DNA from: Thermocrispum agreste DSM 44070
GTDB taxonomy: Bacteria > Actinomycetota > Actinomycetes > Mycobacteriales > Pseudonocardiaceae
Reading direction: 5' to 3'
Assembly (NCBI RefSeq): GCF_000427905.1
Contig: NZ_ATYX01000006.1
Coordinates: forward strand, 248,001 to 312,000
Length of the DNA stretch: 64,000 nt
Part shown: piece by piece, positions 16,310 to 25,428 of the stretch
Layout: each line of letters opens with the position of its first letter
Numbering within the stretch: position 1 is the stretch's first letter
Notes under the pieces: generated by a model
Seen by the model: the letters and a program-made list of their open reading frames with translations, nothing else
Told to the model about the DNA's origin: nothing
The model's database searches: none
Translations under genes and position numbers: made by a program

Positions 16310-19048
16310 GTGGCAGGCAGAGCCCGCGTACACGAGCTCGCGAAAGAGCTCGGCGTAACGAGCAAGGAAGTACTCGCCAAGCTGAAGGAACAAGGCGAGT
16401 TTGTGAAGTCGGCATCGTCGACGGTCGAGGCGCCGGTCGCCCGGCGGTTGCGCGATGCGTTCGGCGGGGGCAAGAAGGCCGACGAGAAGAAGGACGACAA
16501 GAAGGGCGCGTCCGCCAAGTCGTCGGCGGGACAGGCCAAGTCGGGGGCGGCCACGTCCGATGCGGCGCCCAAGCCTGTGCCGCCCAAGCCCGGCGGCACC
16601 ACCGAGCAGCCCGCTGCCCAGCCGCAGCAGGCCAAGCCGCCGGTGCCCAAGCCCGGCGACATCAAGCCGGGACCGAAGCCGGGTCCGGCCCCCACGCCGA
16701 GCGTCATCCCGCCACGCCCCCAGGGCCCCAAGCCGGGCCCGAAGCCGGGGCCGCGGCCGCCGCGGGTCGGCAACAACCCGTTCGGCGTCGGCGCCGGTTC
16801 CGCGCCGCGTCCCGCGCCGCCTCGGCCGGGTCCCGGTGGTGAGCGGCCGCGTCCGGGACAGCGTCCGGCGGCCGGTGGCAGGCCCAGCCCCGGCAACATG
16901 CCGCCCAGGCCGAACCCGGGCATGATGCCGCCGCGCCCGCAGCGTCCCGCGGCGGGTACCGGTGGCCGCGGGGGCCCCGGGGGTCCCGGTGGCCGTGGCC
17001 GTGGCGGGCCGGGTGGCCCGCGCGGCGGTGGCGGCGGCGGTTTCCGCGGCGGTGGTGGCGGTGGCTTCCGCTCCGGCCCCTCGGCGCCTCCCGGCGGTGG
17101 TTTCCGCGGTCGGGGGCGTGGCGGCGCGGCAGGCGCGTTCGGCAGGCCCGGCGGCCCGAGCCGCAAGGGGCGCAAGTCGAAGCGCCAGAAGCGCCAGGAG
17201 TACATGGAGAACATGCAGGCGCCGACCGTCGGCGGCGTGCGCCTGCCGAAGGGCAACGGCGAGACCATCCGGCTGCCCAGGGGCGCTTCGCTGACCGACT
17301 TCGCCGAGAAGATCGACGCGAACCCGGCCTCGCTGGTGCAGGTGCTGTTCCACCTCGGCGAGATGGTGACCGCGACCCAGTCGGTCTCCGACGACATCCT
17401 CGAGCTGCTCGGCTCGGAGATGAACTACAAGGTCCAGGTCGTCTCGCCGGAGGAAGAGGACCGCGAGCTGCTGGAGTCGTTCGACATCACCTACGGCGAG
17501 GACATCGGCGACGAGGAGGACCTCGAGTACCGGCCGCCGGTGGTGACCGTGATGGGCCACGTCGACCACGGGAAGACGCGCCTGCTGGACACCATCCGCA
17601 AGACGTCGGTGCGGGAGCACGAGGCCGGTGGCATCACCCAGCACATCGGCGCCTACCAGGTGTCCACCGAGCTGGACGGCGAGCAGCGGCTGATCACCTT
17701 CATCGACACCCCGGGTCACGAGGCGTTCACCGCCATGCGTGCCCGTGGTGCCAGCGCGACCGACATCGCGGTGATCGTGGTGGCGGCCGACGACGGCGTG
17801 ATGCCGCAGACGGTCGAGGCGATCAACCACGCCCAGGCGGCCAAGGCGCCGATCGTGGTGGCGGTCAACAAGATCGACAAGCCGGACGCCAACCCGGCCA
17901 AGGTGCGCCAGCAGCTGACCGAGTACGGACTGGTGGCCGAGGAGTACGGCGGCGACACGATGTTCGTCGACATCTCGGCCAAGCAGGGCACCAACATCGA
18001 CCAGCTGCTGGAGGCGATCCTGCTGACCGCGGACGCCACGCTGGACCTGCGGGCCAACCCGAACATGCCCGCGCAGGGGGTGGCCATCGAGGCGCACCTG
18101 GACCGCGGCCGTGGCCCGGTGGCCACCGTGCTGGTGCAGCGCGGCACGCTGCGGGTCGGCGACTCGATCGTGGCGGGCGAGGCCTACGGGCGTGTCCGGC
18201 GCATGGTCGACGAGCACAACGAGGACGTCACCGAGGCGCTGCCGTCGCGGCCGGTGCAGGTCATCGGCTTCACGTCGGTGCCGGGCGCGGGTGACACGTT
18301 CCTGGTGGTGGACGAGGACCGCACGGCTCGCCAGATCGCCGAGCGGCGCCAGGCCAGGGCGAGGGCGGCGCAGAACGCGCAGAAGCGCAAGCGCATCAGC
18401 CTGGAGGACCTGGACTCGGCGCTGAAGGAGACCAAGCAGCTGAACCTGATCATCAAGGGCGACAACGCCGGTACCGTCGAGGCACTGGAAGACGCCCTGA
18501 TGAAGCTGGACGTCGGCGACGAGGTGGAGCTGCGGGTCATCCACCGCGGCGTCGGTGCGATCACCGAGGGCGACATCAACCTGGCGATCGCCGACAACGT
18601 CATCGTGCTCGGCTTCAACGTCCGTGCCGAGGGGAAGGCGACCGAGATCGCCACCCGGGAAGGCGTGGACGTGCGCTACTACACGGTGATCTACCAGGCG
18701 ATCGAGGAGATCGAGAACGCGCTCAAGGGCATGCTCAAGCCCGAGTTCGAGGAAGTCGAACTGGGCCGGGCCGAGGTCCGCGAGGTGTTCAAGTCGTCCA
18801 AGGTCGGCACCATCGCCGGTTGCCTGGTCACCTCGGGCCTGATCCGTCGCAACGCCAAGGCGCGGCTGCTGCGGGACAACGTGGTGGTCGCCGACGACCT
18901 GCAGATCGCCTCGCTGCGCCGGTTCAAGGACGACGCCACCGAAGTCCGCGAGGGCTTCGAGTGCGGTCTCACCTTGGGCAAGTTCAGCGACATCAAGGTG
19001 GGCGACGTCGTGGAGACCTACGAGCAGCGGGAAAAGCCCCGTGAGTAG
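16310..19048 (+). CDS. infB: translation initiation factor IF-2
   Basis: The initiator-tRNA-delivering GTPase, 912 residues. The N-terminus ([16 protein letters not shown]) is the typical actinobacterial IF2N domain. A long low-complexity linker spans residues 47-290, first Lys/Ala/Pro-rich, then almost pure Gly/Arg/Pro/Phe. A second IF2N domain precedes the G domain, with G1 GHVDHGKT at 416-423, DTPGHEAF (G3) and NKIDKP (G4). The start is the GTG at 16310, since GAGGAG lies five bases upstream and the protein then begins as its relatives do. An ATG four codons earlier overlaps that ribosome site. The DUF503 gene follows after five bases. Confidence 0.95.
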   Translation: MAGRARVHELAKELGVTSKEVLAKLKEQGEFVKSASSTVEAPVARRLRDAFGGGKKADEKKDDKKGASAKSSAGQAKSGAATSDAAPKPVPPKPGGTTEQPAAQPQQAKPPVPKPGDIKPGPKPGPAPTPSVIPPRPQGPKPGPKPGPRPPRVGNNPFGVGAGSAPRPAPPRPGPGGERPRPGQRPAAGGRPSPGNMPPRPNPGMMPPRPQRPAAGTGGRGGPGGPGGRGRGGPGGPRGGGGGGFRGGGGGGFRSGPSAPPGGGFRGRGRGGAAGAFGRPGGPSRKGRKSKRQKRQEYMENMQAPTVGGVRLPKGNGETIRLPRGASLTDFAEKIDANPASLVQVLFHLGEMVTATQSVSDDILELLGSEMNYKVQVVSPEEEDRELLESFDITYGEDIGDEEDLEYRPPVVTVMGHVDHGKTRLLDTIRKTSVREHEAGGITQHIGAYQVSTELDGEQRLITFIDTPGHEAFTAMRARGASATDIAVIVVAADDGVMPQTVEAINHAQAAKAPIVVAVNKIDKPDANPAKVRQQLTEYGLVAEEYGGDTMFVDISAKQGTNIDQLLEAILLTADATLDLRANPNMPAQGVAIEAHLDRGRGPVATVLVQRGTLRVGDSIVAGEAYGRVRRMVDEHNEDVTEALPSRPVQVIGFTSVPGAGDTFLVVDEDRTARQIAERRQARARAAQNAQKRKRISLEDLDSALKETKQLNLIIKGDNAGTVEALEDALMKLDVGDEVELRVIHRGVGAITEGDINLAIADNVIVLGFNVRAEGKATEIATREGVDVRYYTVIYQAIEEIENALKGMLKPEFEEVELGRAEVREVFKSSKVGTIAGCLVTSGLIRRNAKARLLRDNVVVADDLQIASLRRFKDDATEVREGFECGLTLGKFSDIKVGDVVETYEQREKPRE

Positions 19049-19053
19049 GTGAG

Positions 19054-19347
19054 GTGTACGTCGGTGTCCTGGAGCTGGACATCGTCCTGGGCGATGTCCG
19101 CTCCTTGAAGGAGAAGCGGTCCGTGGTCCGGCCGGTGATCGCCGAGCTGCGCAAGCGGTTCGACGTGGCGGTCGCCGAGGCCGGCCACCTGGACCTGTAT
19201 CGCCGCACGTTGATCGGCGTCGCCGCGCTGTCGGTGGACGCCGGTCACGTCGGCGAGGTCCTCGACGCCTGCGAACGGCAGGTCGCGGGGCGCCCGGAGC
19301 TGGAGCTGGTGTCGGCCCGCCGACGTTGGCTCGGTCCCGGGGACTAG
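19054..19347 (+). CDS. DUF503 protein (YlxP-like)
   Basis: A 97-residue ferredoxin-fold-like protein of the DUF503 family: MYVGVLELDIVLGDVRSLKEKR then VVRPVIAELRKRFDVAVAEAGH match the family start closely. It commonly lies between infB and rbfA; its Bacillus relative is called YlxP. No molecular function is established to my knowledge, though the location suggests a link to ribosome maturation. The GTG at 19054 follows the infB stop by five bases with GAGG overlapping the gap, so it is in the infB operon. Confidence 0.85.
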   Translation: MYVGVLELDIVLGDVRSLKEKRSVVRPVIAELRKRFDVAVAEAGHLDLYRRTLIGVAALSVDAGHVGEVLDACERQVAGRPELELVSARRRWLGPGD

Positions 19348-19374
19348 GCACAGCGAGTCAAGGAGGGGTGCGCG

Positions 19375-19839
19375 GTGGTGGATCACGCCCGGGCGCGCAG
19401 GCTGGCCAAGCGGATCGGGCAGATCGTGGCCTCGGCCATCGAGCACGAGATCAAGGATCCGCGGCTGAAGAACGTCACGATCACCGAGACCCGGTTGACC
19501 GGCGACCTGCGCGACGCGACGGTGTACTACACGGTGCTGGGTGAGACCGTGGACGCCGAGCCGGACATGGCCGCGGCCGCGGCCGCGCTGGAGTCCGCCC
19601 GCGGGTTGCTGCGCAGCAAGGTCGGTGCGGGGACCGGGGTGCGGTTCACGCCGACGCTGACGTTCGTCCCCGACCATGTGCCGGAGTCCGCGCGGCACAT
19701 CGACGAGCTGCTGGCCAAGGCGCGCGCAGCGGACGCCGAGCTGGCGCGGCGGGCCACCAACGCCAAGCCTGCGGGCGACCCGGATCCGTATCGCAAGCCG
19801 ATCGACGCCGACGAGACGGACGAGGCCGACGCACGGTAG
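19375..19839 (+). CDS. rbfA: ribosome-binding factor A
   Basis: RbfA binds the 30S subunit during late maturation of 16S rRNA. The 154 residues show the KH-like fold: [21 protein letters not shown], then [45 protein letters not shown] follows, and the C-terminal 40 residues are charged and unconserved. The GTG at 19375 has AGGAGG eight bases upstream; a second GTG follows directly. A GC-rich hairpin begins at the stop codon, ending the operon. Confidence 0.92.
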   Translation: MVDHARARRLAKRIGQIVASAIEHEIKDPRLKNVTITETRLTGDLRDATVYYTVLGETVDAEPDMAAAAAALESARGLLRSKVGAGTGVRFTPTLTFVPDHVPESARHIDELLAKARAADAELARRATNAKPAGDPDPYRKPIDADETDEADAR

Positions 19840-19863
19840 GCCGGGCTGCCTGGCCCGGCAGCC
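19840..19863 (+). terminator. hairpin at the end of the rimP-rbfA operon
   Basis: GCCGGGC (19840-19846) pairs with GCCCGGC (19853-19859). Alternatively GGCTGCC (19844-19850) pairs with GGCAGCC (19857-19863). It starts one base after the rbfA stop and has no T tract. Confidence 0.5.
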
Positions 19864-20209
19864 TGCCCCGTTGGAGCCGCGGCACCGCCCGCTGGGGGCC
19901 TTCGGGCTGTCCGGCTCGCTGTCACGACGCCAGGTGGTCCGTGCCCCGCTGTGGATTGCGGTGGTGCGTCATGATCCCGGTCGTGGCCCACGAAGGTGGT
20001 CCATGCCTGCCGCGGACCTCGGTGTCTCGTACTCGAGGCCCGCAAGGGCGCTGACGTTCGTGCGGCCAGCGGGACCCGCGGCGCCAGGTCGGCTGCGCCG
20101 GCCCTTGCCTGTCGTCTCGCCTTCCGGGCCGGCCCCGCTCCAGCCGAGTGCCGGGGCATGCCACGAACCGGCACAGCCCGCAGACGTCCCGCTACGGAGC
20201 CGCTCGCGG
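19864..20209. other. gap between convergent rbfA and methyltransferase genes
   Basis: About 350 bases without a supported gene. Open frames on both strands are arginine/proline-rich and lack ribosome sites. I see no repeat or RNA motif of note. Confidence 0.45.
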
Positions 20210-21268
20210 CTAGGGTTTCGTCGCCACCACCAGGTCACGCACGATCGCGTTGTCCACTCGGTGGGCGAACTGCTCGTAGTGCGCGCCCTCACGCGGCTTC
20301 AGCCCGGCCCGGGTCAGCAGGTCCAGCAGCTCACCGCGGGGCAGCGTCAGGTCGTTGAAGGAGATCCCGATCGCTCCGCCCGGCTTGAGCGCCGTGACCC
20401 AGACGGGCACGGCAGCCGACAGCAGGTCCCGCGGGCTGCGCTGCAGCTCGCCGGCCTGCCTGCTGCCGTGCTGCACGCCGTACGGCGCGTCGGTGACGAT
20501 CGCGTCGAACGCGTTGCGCCCGAAGATCTTGGCGGTGTGCAGCGTGTCGGTCGCGCGGAACGACAGCGTCCGGGTCCTGCCCGCCTTGAACTCCTCCTTG
20601 GTGGGCGCGTAGGTGATGTCCAGCCGCCGCCCCAACCGGCGCCGCTGCCACCGCAGCGGGCCGGACTCCGCGGTGTGCTTGAACTTCTTGGTGCGCAGCC
20701 ACGTCTTGATGAACCGCTCGTACGCCTCGAAGTCACGGTCGGCCAGCTCCACCCCTGCCGCGTCGAAGCCGTACATCATCGCCTGGTTGAGCGTGGTGCC
20801 CCGGCCGCACAGCGGGTCCAGGACGCGCAACGGGCGGCGCAGCATGGCCAGCGGCTCGGCCATGGCCAGGCACGTCACGTTGAGCAGCAGCCGGGTGAAC
20901 TGCTCGTTGGTCTTGCCCGCGTACTTCTGGATGGTCAGCAGGTCGGAGTCGAACCGGTCGAGCGGCCGGATCGGCACCGGGCGCAGCAGGTCCTCGTCCA
21001 CCCGCTGGAACAGCGCGTACAGCGACGAGGCGTTGGACAGCAAGGCCAGCCGGTCGCCGGTCAGCTCGGGCGCGGTGAACCGCACGTAGTGCAGCCCGGC
21101 GAGCTCCACTTCGTCGGTGTCCGCGATCCCGCCCACGGCTTCGCCGAAGACCGCGAGCTCGGCGCGCATCAACCGTGGCGCGTCGTCGGCGTAGACGCGG
21201 TTCGCCGATGGCAGCTGCAAGATCAAGTACTCGGACACGGTCGACTCAGCAGACGGGTCGGTGGACAT
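20210..21268 (-). CDS. TRM11/THUMP-like SAM-dependent methyltransferase
   Basis: A 352-residue Rossmann-fold methyltransferase. The SAM site is LDPLCGRGTTLNQAMMYGFDAAGVEL, and the target-amine motif is DAPYGVQHG, a DPPY-type variant for N-methylation of a base. The N-terminal 150 residues (YLILQLPSANRVYAD, LHYVRFTAPE) resemble the region preceding the catalytic domain of TRM11-like tRNA guanosine methyltransferases; a clear THUMP domain is not visible by eye. Its place beside rbfA and nrnA favours an RNA substrate. I use the ATG at 21268, but no strong ribosome site precedes it. It is divergent from nrnA. Confidence 0.78.
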   Translation of the reverse strand: MSTDPSAESTVSEYLILQLPSANRVYADDAPRLMRAELAVFGEAVGGIADTDEVELAGLHYVRFTAPELTGDRLALLSNASSLYALFQRVDEDLLRPVPIRPLDRFDSDLLTIQKYAGKTNEQFTRLLLNVTCLAMAEPLAMLRRPLRVLDPLCGRGTTLNQAMMYGFDAAGVELADRDFEAYERFIKTWLRTKKFKHTAESGPLRWQRRRLGRRLDITYAPTKEEFKAGRTRTLSFRATDTLHTAKIFGRNAFDAIVTDAPYGVQHGSRQAGELQRSPRDLLSAAVPVWVTALKPGGAIGISFNDLTLPRGELLDLLTRAGLKPREGAHYEQFAHRVDNAIVRDLVVATKP

Positions 21269-21355
21269 GGGTTGCCGGCGATGATCAGACGATGCGGGTG
21301 AGTCCGACGGCACTGTTCGATGGTAGTGCCCGCGCTGATCGTCGGGGCGACCACG

Positions 21356-21361
21356 TAGCTT
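21356..21361 (+). promoter_or_regulatory. -10 element for a leaderless nrnA transcript
   Basis: TAGCTT is followed by six bases and the nrnA GTG, placing the predicted transcription start at the start codon. Confidence 0.5.
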
Positions 21362-21367
21362 GCTCGT

Positions 21368-22444
21368 GTGAACCTCAGTCACTCCAGCAACAGTGAAGGG
21401 GAGCCACCGGAGGCGGAATCGGCCGCACACGACCGGAGTGTTGCCGCGGCCGCGCGGGTGCTGGCGGAGCAAGTGCCGTCGGGCGAGGTGACTCTGCTCG
21501 GCCACATCGACCCGGATGCCGATGCGTTGGGCACGGCGCTGGCGCTCGGCCATGCGCTGCATGATGCCGGGGTGTCGGTGCGGGTCAGCTTCGCGGAGCC
21601 GGACGACGTGCCGGAGACGTTGCGCGGGCTGGATGTCGCCGGGTTGCTGGTCCGGCCGGACGATCTGCCGCCGACCGATCGTGTGCTGGTCGCGGTCGAC
21701 ACCCCGAGCATCGCCAGGCTCGGCTGGCTGGGCGCCCGGGTGGAGCGCACCGCCTCCTCGGGAGGAGCCGTCGTGGTGATCGACCACCACGCTTCCAATA
21801 TGTTCTACGGCACGCACAACGTGGTGGACCCCGGTGCCGAGGCGAGCGCGGTCGTCGCGCTGCGCGTGCTCGACGCCATGAATCTTCCGCTGACCGAGCC
21901 GGTGGCGCGCGGCTTGTACGCGGGCTTGCTGACCGACACGTCGTCGTTCCGGCGGGCGACGCCGCAGACCCACCGCATCGCGGCGCGGCTGGTCGCGGCC
22001 GGGGCCGACCCGGACGAACAGGGCCGTGTCCTGCTGGACGACCGCCCGTTCGCATGGCTGCCGATGCTGTCCCGGGTACTGGCTGGCGCCCGGCTGGAGG
22101 CCGCGGCGGCACGCGGCCTCGGCGTCGTGCATGCGGTCGTAGACCTGGATGTGGCACGCGATGTGCGTGTGGAGGAGGTGGAAAGCGTCATCGACGTTCT
22201 CCGGTCGACGTCGGAGGCCGAGGTCGCGTTCGTCCTCAAGGAGCGGCGGCCGCATGCCGGTGTGCGGCAGTGGTCGGTGTCGCTGCGAGCGAAGCGTGCG
22301 GTGAACGTCGCGGCCGTGGCGCGCACGCTCGGCGGGGGAGGCCATCACCTGGCCGCGGGCTGCCGGCTGGAGGGTGAGCCGGAGCAATGCATCGAGACGC
22401 TGCTGGCCGCGCTGTCCGACGCTCCGCTGTTGGAGAGCCGGTGA
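21368..22444 (+). CDS. nrnA: bifunctional oligoribonuclease/PAP phosphatase NrnA
   Basis: A 358-residue DHH/DHHA1 phosphoesterase that degrades short RNA oligonucleotides and 3'-phosphoadenosine-5'-phosphate, and in mycobacteria also cyclic-dinucleotide products. Metal ligands are visible in GHIDPDADALG (from residue 45) and in VVVIDHHASN (DHH at 139-141), with GLLTDTSSFR between domains. The DHHA1 end carries GGGGHHLAAGCR. The gene sits after the rbfA region, as in mycobacteria. The GTG at 21368 lacks a ribosome site but has TAGCTT six bases upstream. Its stop overlaps the MATE start (GTGA). Confidence 0.9.
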   Translation: MNLSHSSNSEGEPPEAESAAHDRSVAAAARVLAEQVPSGEVTLLGHIDPDADALGTALALGHALHDAGVSVRVSFAEPDDVPETLRGLDVAGLLVRPDDLPPTDRVLVAVDTPSIARLGWLGARVERTASSGGAVVVIDHHASNMFYGTHNVVDPGAEASAVVALRVLDAMNLPLTEPVARGLYAGLLTDTSSFRRATPQTHRIAARLVAAGADPDEQGRVLLDDRPFAWLPMLSRVLAGARLEAAAARGLGVVHAVVDLDVARDVRVEEVESVIDVLRSTSEAEVAFVLKERRPHAGVRQWSVSLRAKRAVNVAAVARTLGGGGHHLAAGCRLEGEPEQCIETLLAALSDAPLLESR

Positions 22445-23730
22445 GCGCGCGCGAAGTCTTCCGGCTCGCCGTCCCCGCCTTTGGCGTCCTGACCGCCGAG
22501 CCGCTTTACGTGCTGGTCGACACCGCGGTGGTGGGGCACCTGGGCGCGCTCCCGCTGGCCGGACTGGCGGTCGGCGGAGTGGTGCTGGCCCAGGTGTCCG
22601 CACAGCTGACGTTCCTGTCGTACGGGACGACGGCCCGGACCGCGCGGCTGCACGGTGCCGGCCGCCGGGCCGACGCGGTGGCCGAAGGCGTCCAGGCGAC
22701 GTGGCTGGCGCTTGCCGTCGGCGCCGTGGTTCTCGTCCTGGGCCAGCTGCTCGCCGAACCCATCGCGCACGCGCTGGCCGGTGACGACGACATCGCCCGC
22801 AACGCGGTGTCCTGGCTGCGCATCGCGCTGTTCGGCGCTCCGCTGATCTTGGTGACCATGGCGGGCAACGGCTGGATGCGCGGCGTGCAGGACGCCAAAC
22901 GCCCCCTGTACTACGTGCTCGCGGGCAACGGGATCTCCGCCGTGCTCTGCCCGGTGCTGGTGTACGGCGTGGGCTGGGGCCTGGAGGGCTCGGCGGTGGC
23001 GAACGTGATCGCCCAGATCATCAGTGCCGGGTTGTTCCTGCGCGCGCTGATCAGGGAACGCGTGCCGCTTCGGCCGCAGCCGAAGGTCATGCGAGCGCAG
23101 CTGGTGCTCGGCCGTGACCTGGTGCTGCGCAGCTTGTCGTTCCAGGCGTGCTTCCTGTCGGCCGCGGCGGTCGCGGCGCGAGCGTCCGCCGAAGCAGTGG
23201 GTGCGCACCAGATCGTCCTGCAGCTGTGGACGTTCCTGGGGCTGGTGCTCGACTCGCTGGCCATCGCCGCCCAGTCGCTCGTCGGGGCCGCGCTCGGTGC
23301 GCACGCCGCCGACCGGGCGCGCCAGCTGTCCAGGCAGATCACCGGCTACGGCCTGGTGTTCGGGTGCGTCCTGCTGGTGGTGTTCGCGTCCGTGCACGGC
23401 GTCCTGCCGAAGGTGTTCACATCCGACGCCGGGGTGCTGGCCGAGGTGCCAGGGGCATGGTGGTTCTTCGTGCTGCTGCAACCGGTCGCCGGGGTGGTGT
23501 TCGCGCTGGACGGGGTACTGCTCGGCGCCGGTGACGCGAAGTTCCTGCGGAACGCCACGCTGGGCAGCGCGCTGCTCGGGTTCCTGCCACTGATCTGGCT
23601 GTCGCTGCGCTTCGGCTGGGGGCTGGCAGGCATCTGGACCGGGCTGGCGGCGTTCATGCTGCTGCGGCTGATCGCGGTGACGGCGCGCTGGCGGTCCGGG
23701 CGTTGGGCGGTCGTCGGCGCCGAGCGCTGA
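22441..23730 (+). CDS. MATE family efflux transporter, DinF type
   Basis: A 429-residue membrane protein with about 12 hydrophobic helices, two MATE halves. It begins VSAREVFRLAVPAFGVLTAEPLY and has VDTAVVGHLGALPLAGLAVG, typical of DinF/NorM sodium- or proton-driven multidrug exporters. The second half begins around LVLRSLSFQACFLSAAAVAAR. The GTG at 22441 overlaps the nrnA stop by four bases. The nrnA-dinF pair is conserved in mycobacteria. Substrate unknown. It converges on the GMC oxidase gene across a short hairpin. Confidence 0.9.
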   Translation: MSAREVFRLAVPAFGVLTAEPLYVLVDTAVVGHLGALPLAGLAVGGVVLAQVSAQLTFLSYGTTARTARLHGAGRRADAVAEGVQATWLALAVGAVVLVLGQLLAEPIAHALAGDDDIARNAVSWLRIALFGAPLILVTMAGNGWMRGVQDAKRPLYYVLAGNGISAVLCPVLVYGVGWGLEGSAVANVIAQIISAGLFLRALIRERVPLRPQPKVMRAQLVLGRDLVLRSLSFQACFLSAAAVAARASAEAVGAHQIVLQLWTFLGLVLDSLAIAAQSLVGAALGAHAADRARQLSRQITGYGLVFGCVLLVVFASVHGVLPKVFTSDAGVLAEVPGAWWFFVLLQPVAGVVFALDGVLLGAGDAKFLRNATLGSALLGFLPLIWLSLRFGWGLAGIWTGLAAFMLLRLIAVTARWRSGRWAVVGAER

Positions 23731-23733
23731 ACG

Positions 23734-23755
23734 GGCCCGGCGCCGCGACCGGGCC
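23734..23755. terminator. bidirectional terminator between convergent genes
   Basis: GGCCCGG (23734-23740) and CCGGGCC (23749-23755) form a 7-bp stem over an 8-nt loop in the 27-base gap between the MATE and GMC oxidase stops. Confidence 0.5.
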
Positions 23756-23757
23756 GC

Positions 23758-25428
23758 TCACGCCTTCTGCAGCGGCAGCCGCAAGGCGCCCGGGGCTTCC
23801 TCCGGCACCACCGGGTTCTTCGGGGCCACCGGCTCGATCTTCCGGTACCCGGCACCCAGGGGCGGCCGAGGATCCTGCTCGCCCTTGTTCGGCCAGAACG
23901 CCATCGCCCGCTCGGCCTGCGCGGTGATGGTCAGCGACGGATTGACCCCGAGGTTGGCGGAGATCGCCGACCCGTCCACCACGTGCAAGCCGGGATGGCC
24001 GAAGACGCGCTGGTAGGGGTCGACCACGCCTTCCTCCGGGGTGGCGCCGATCGGGCAGCCGCCGATGTAGTGCGCCGTCGCCGGGATGTTGACCACGTCG
24101 GTGAACAACCCCTGCGGATCACCGTCCACCTTCTCCGCGAAGCGCCGGGCGATGTCGTGGGCCAGCGGGATCCACGTCGGGTTCGGCTCGCCAGTGCCCT
24201 GCCGGGTGCGCAGCCGCCCGCGCTTGAGGTAGGCCTGCAGCGAGTTGTCCAGCGACTGCATGAACAGCAGGATCACCGACCGCTCGGACGCCCGCCGGGC
24301 GTTCAGGCTGCGCAGGAACGCGCCCGGTTTGCGGACGATCGCGAGCAGGAACCGCAGGAACCGGAACGCCCCGCCGTCGACCATCGGCACGGTCATCGGG
24401 AACAGCGCATTCTGCCCCTTGCCGTAGTGGCACACCTCCAGGTGCGTGTTCGGTTCCGGGTGGATCGACGAGGTGATCGCGATGCCCTCGGCGAAGTCGT
24501 GCCGCTTACGGGACGCCACGTTGATGATCGCCTCGGAGTTGCTGCGCGTCAGGTGCCCCAGCCGCGGGGAGAGGTTGGGCAGCATGCCGTTGCTCTTCAT
24601 CTGCAGCAGCAGCTGCTGGGTGCCGAGCGCGGCGGCGGCGAACACCACCTGCTCGGCGGTGAACACCCGCTTGCCCTTGCGCAGCTTGCCGTTGGATCTT
24701 CTGGTGTGTACCTCGTATCCCCCGCCGGGCAGCGGCCGGACCGCGGTCGCGGTGGTGAGCGGATGGACCACCGCCCCATTGGCCTCGGCGAGGTAGAGGT
24801 AGTTCCGGGTGAGGGTGTTCTTGGCGTTGTGCGGGCAGCCGGTCAGGCACCGCGCGCAGTGGATGCACCCGGCGCGGCGCGGGCCTGCCCCGCCGAAATA
24901 GGGGTCGTCGACCTCCACGCCGGGCTTGTCCTCGTTGAAGAACACACCGACGTCGGTGGGGTGGAACGTGTCGCCCACGCCGATGTCCTCGGCCACTTCG
25001 CGCACGACCTCGTCGGCGGGGGTCAGCTTCGGGTTGGTGGTCACCCCCAGCATGCGCTTGGCCTGGTCGTAGTACGGCTTGAGCTCGGCGCGCCAGTCGG
25101 TGATGTGCGCCCACTGCTTGTCCCGGAAGAACGGTTCCAGCGGCTCGTAGAGTGTGTTGCCGTAGATCAGCGAGCCGCCGCCGACGCCCGCGCCGCTGAA
25201 CACCAGGCACTTGCCCAGAATGCTGATGCGCTGCGGGCCGAACAGGCCCAGCTTCGGCGCCCAGATCGACTTGCGCAGGTTCCAGTTCGACTTCGGCAGG
25301 TCCTCCGGTTCCCAGCGCTTGCCCGCCTCGAGCACGCCGACCCGGTAGCCCTTCTCGGTCAGCCGCAACGCCGCCACGCTGCCGCCGAAGCCTGAGCCGA
25401 TGACCAGCACGTCGTAGTCGAACGTCAT
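23758..25428 (-). CDS. GMC family oxidoreductase, ChoD (cholesterol oxidase)-like
   Basis: A 556-residue flavoprotein close in pattern to mycobacterial ChoD: it starts MTFDYDVLVIGSGFGGSVAALRLTEKGYRVGVLEAG in two runs, with the FAD motif GSGFGGS at residues 11-17. GAGVGGGSLIYGNTLY is the GMC flavin loop. Near residue 188 comes a cysteine cluster, CIHCARCLTGC, also seen in ChoD. The C-terminus has HYIGGCPIG and DGSAISANLGVNPSLTITAQAERA, with the GMC active-site His and Asn. It likely oxidises a hydroxyl, on a sterol or other alicyclic alcohol, to a ketone. No export signal is seen. The ATG overlaps the stop of the Baeyer-Villiger gene by four bases, so the pair is co-expressed. Confidence 0.85.
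   Translation of the reverse strand: MTFDYDVLVIGSGFGGSVAALRLTEKGYRVGVLEAGKRWEPEDLPKSNWNLRKSIWAPKLGLFGPQRISILGKCLVFSGAGVGGGSLIYGNTLYEPLEPFFRDKQWAHITDWRAELKPYYDQAKRMLGVTTNPKLTPADEVVREVAEDIGVGDTFHPTDVGVFFNEDKPGVEVDDPYFGGAGPRRAGCIHCARCLTGCPHNAKNTLTRNYLYLAEANGAVVHPLTTATAVRPLPGGGYEVHTRRSNGKLRKGKRVFTAEQVVFAAAALGTQQLLLQMKSNGMLPNLSPRLGHLTRSNSEAIINVASRKRHDFAEGIAITSSIHPEPNTHLEVCHYGKGQNALFPMTVPMVDGGAFRFLRFLLAIVRKPGAFLRSLNARRASERSVILLFMQSLDNSLQAYLKRGRLRTRQGTGEPNPTWIPLAHDIARRFAEKVDGDPQGLFTDVVNIPATAHYIGGCPIGATPEEGVVDPYQRVFGHPGLHVVDGSAISANLGVNPSLTITAQAERAMAFWPNKGEQDPRPPLGAGYRKIEPVAPKNPVVPEEAPGALRLPLQKA

Noticed and set aside
16223-19351. Open frame of over 1000 codons antisense to infB, and similar long antisense frames opposite iolD (37-2298) and pnp (33343-36264)
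   Set aside because: In high-GC genes the complementary frame rarely meets a stop. These frames are Arg/His/Gly/Val-rich, lack ribosome sites, and lie wholly over well-recognised genes.
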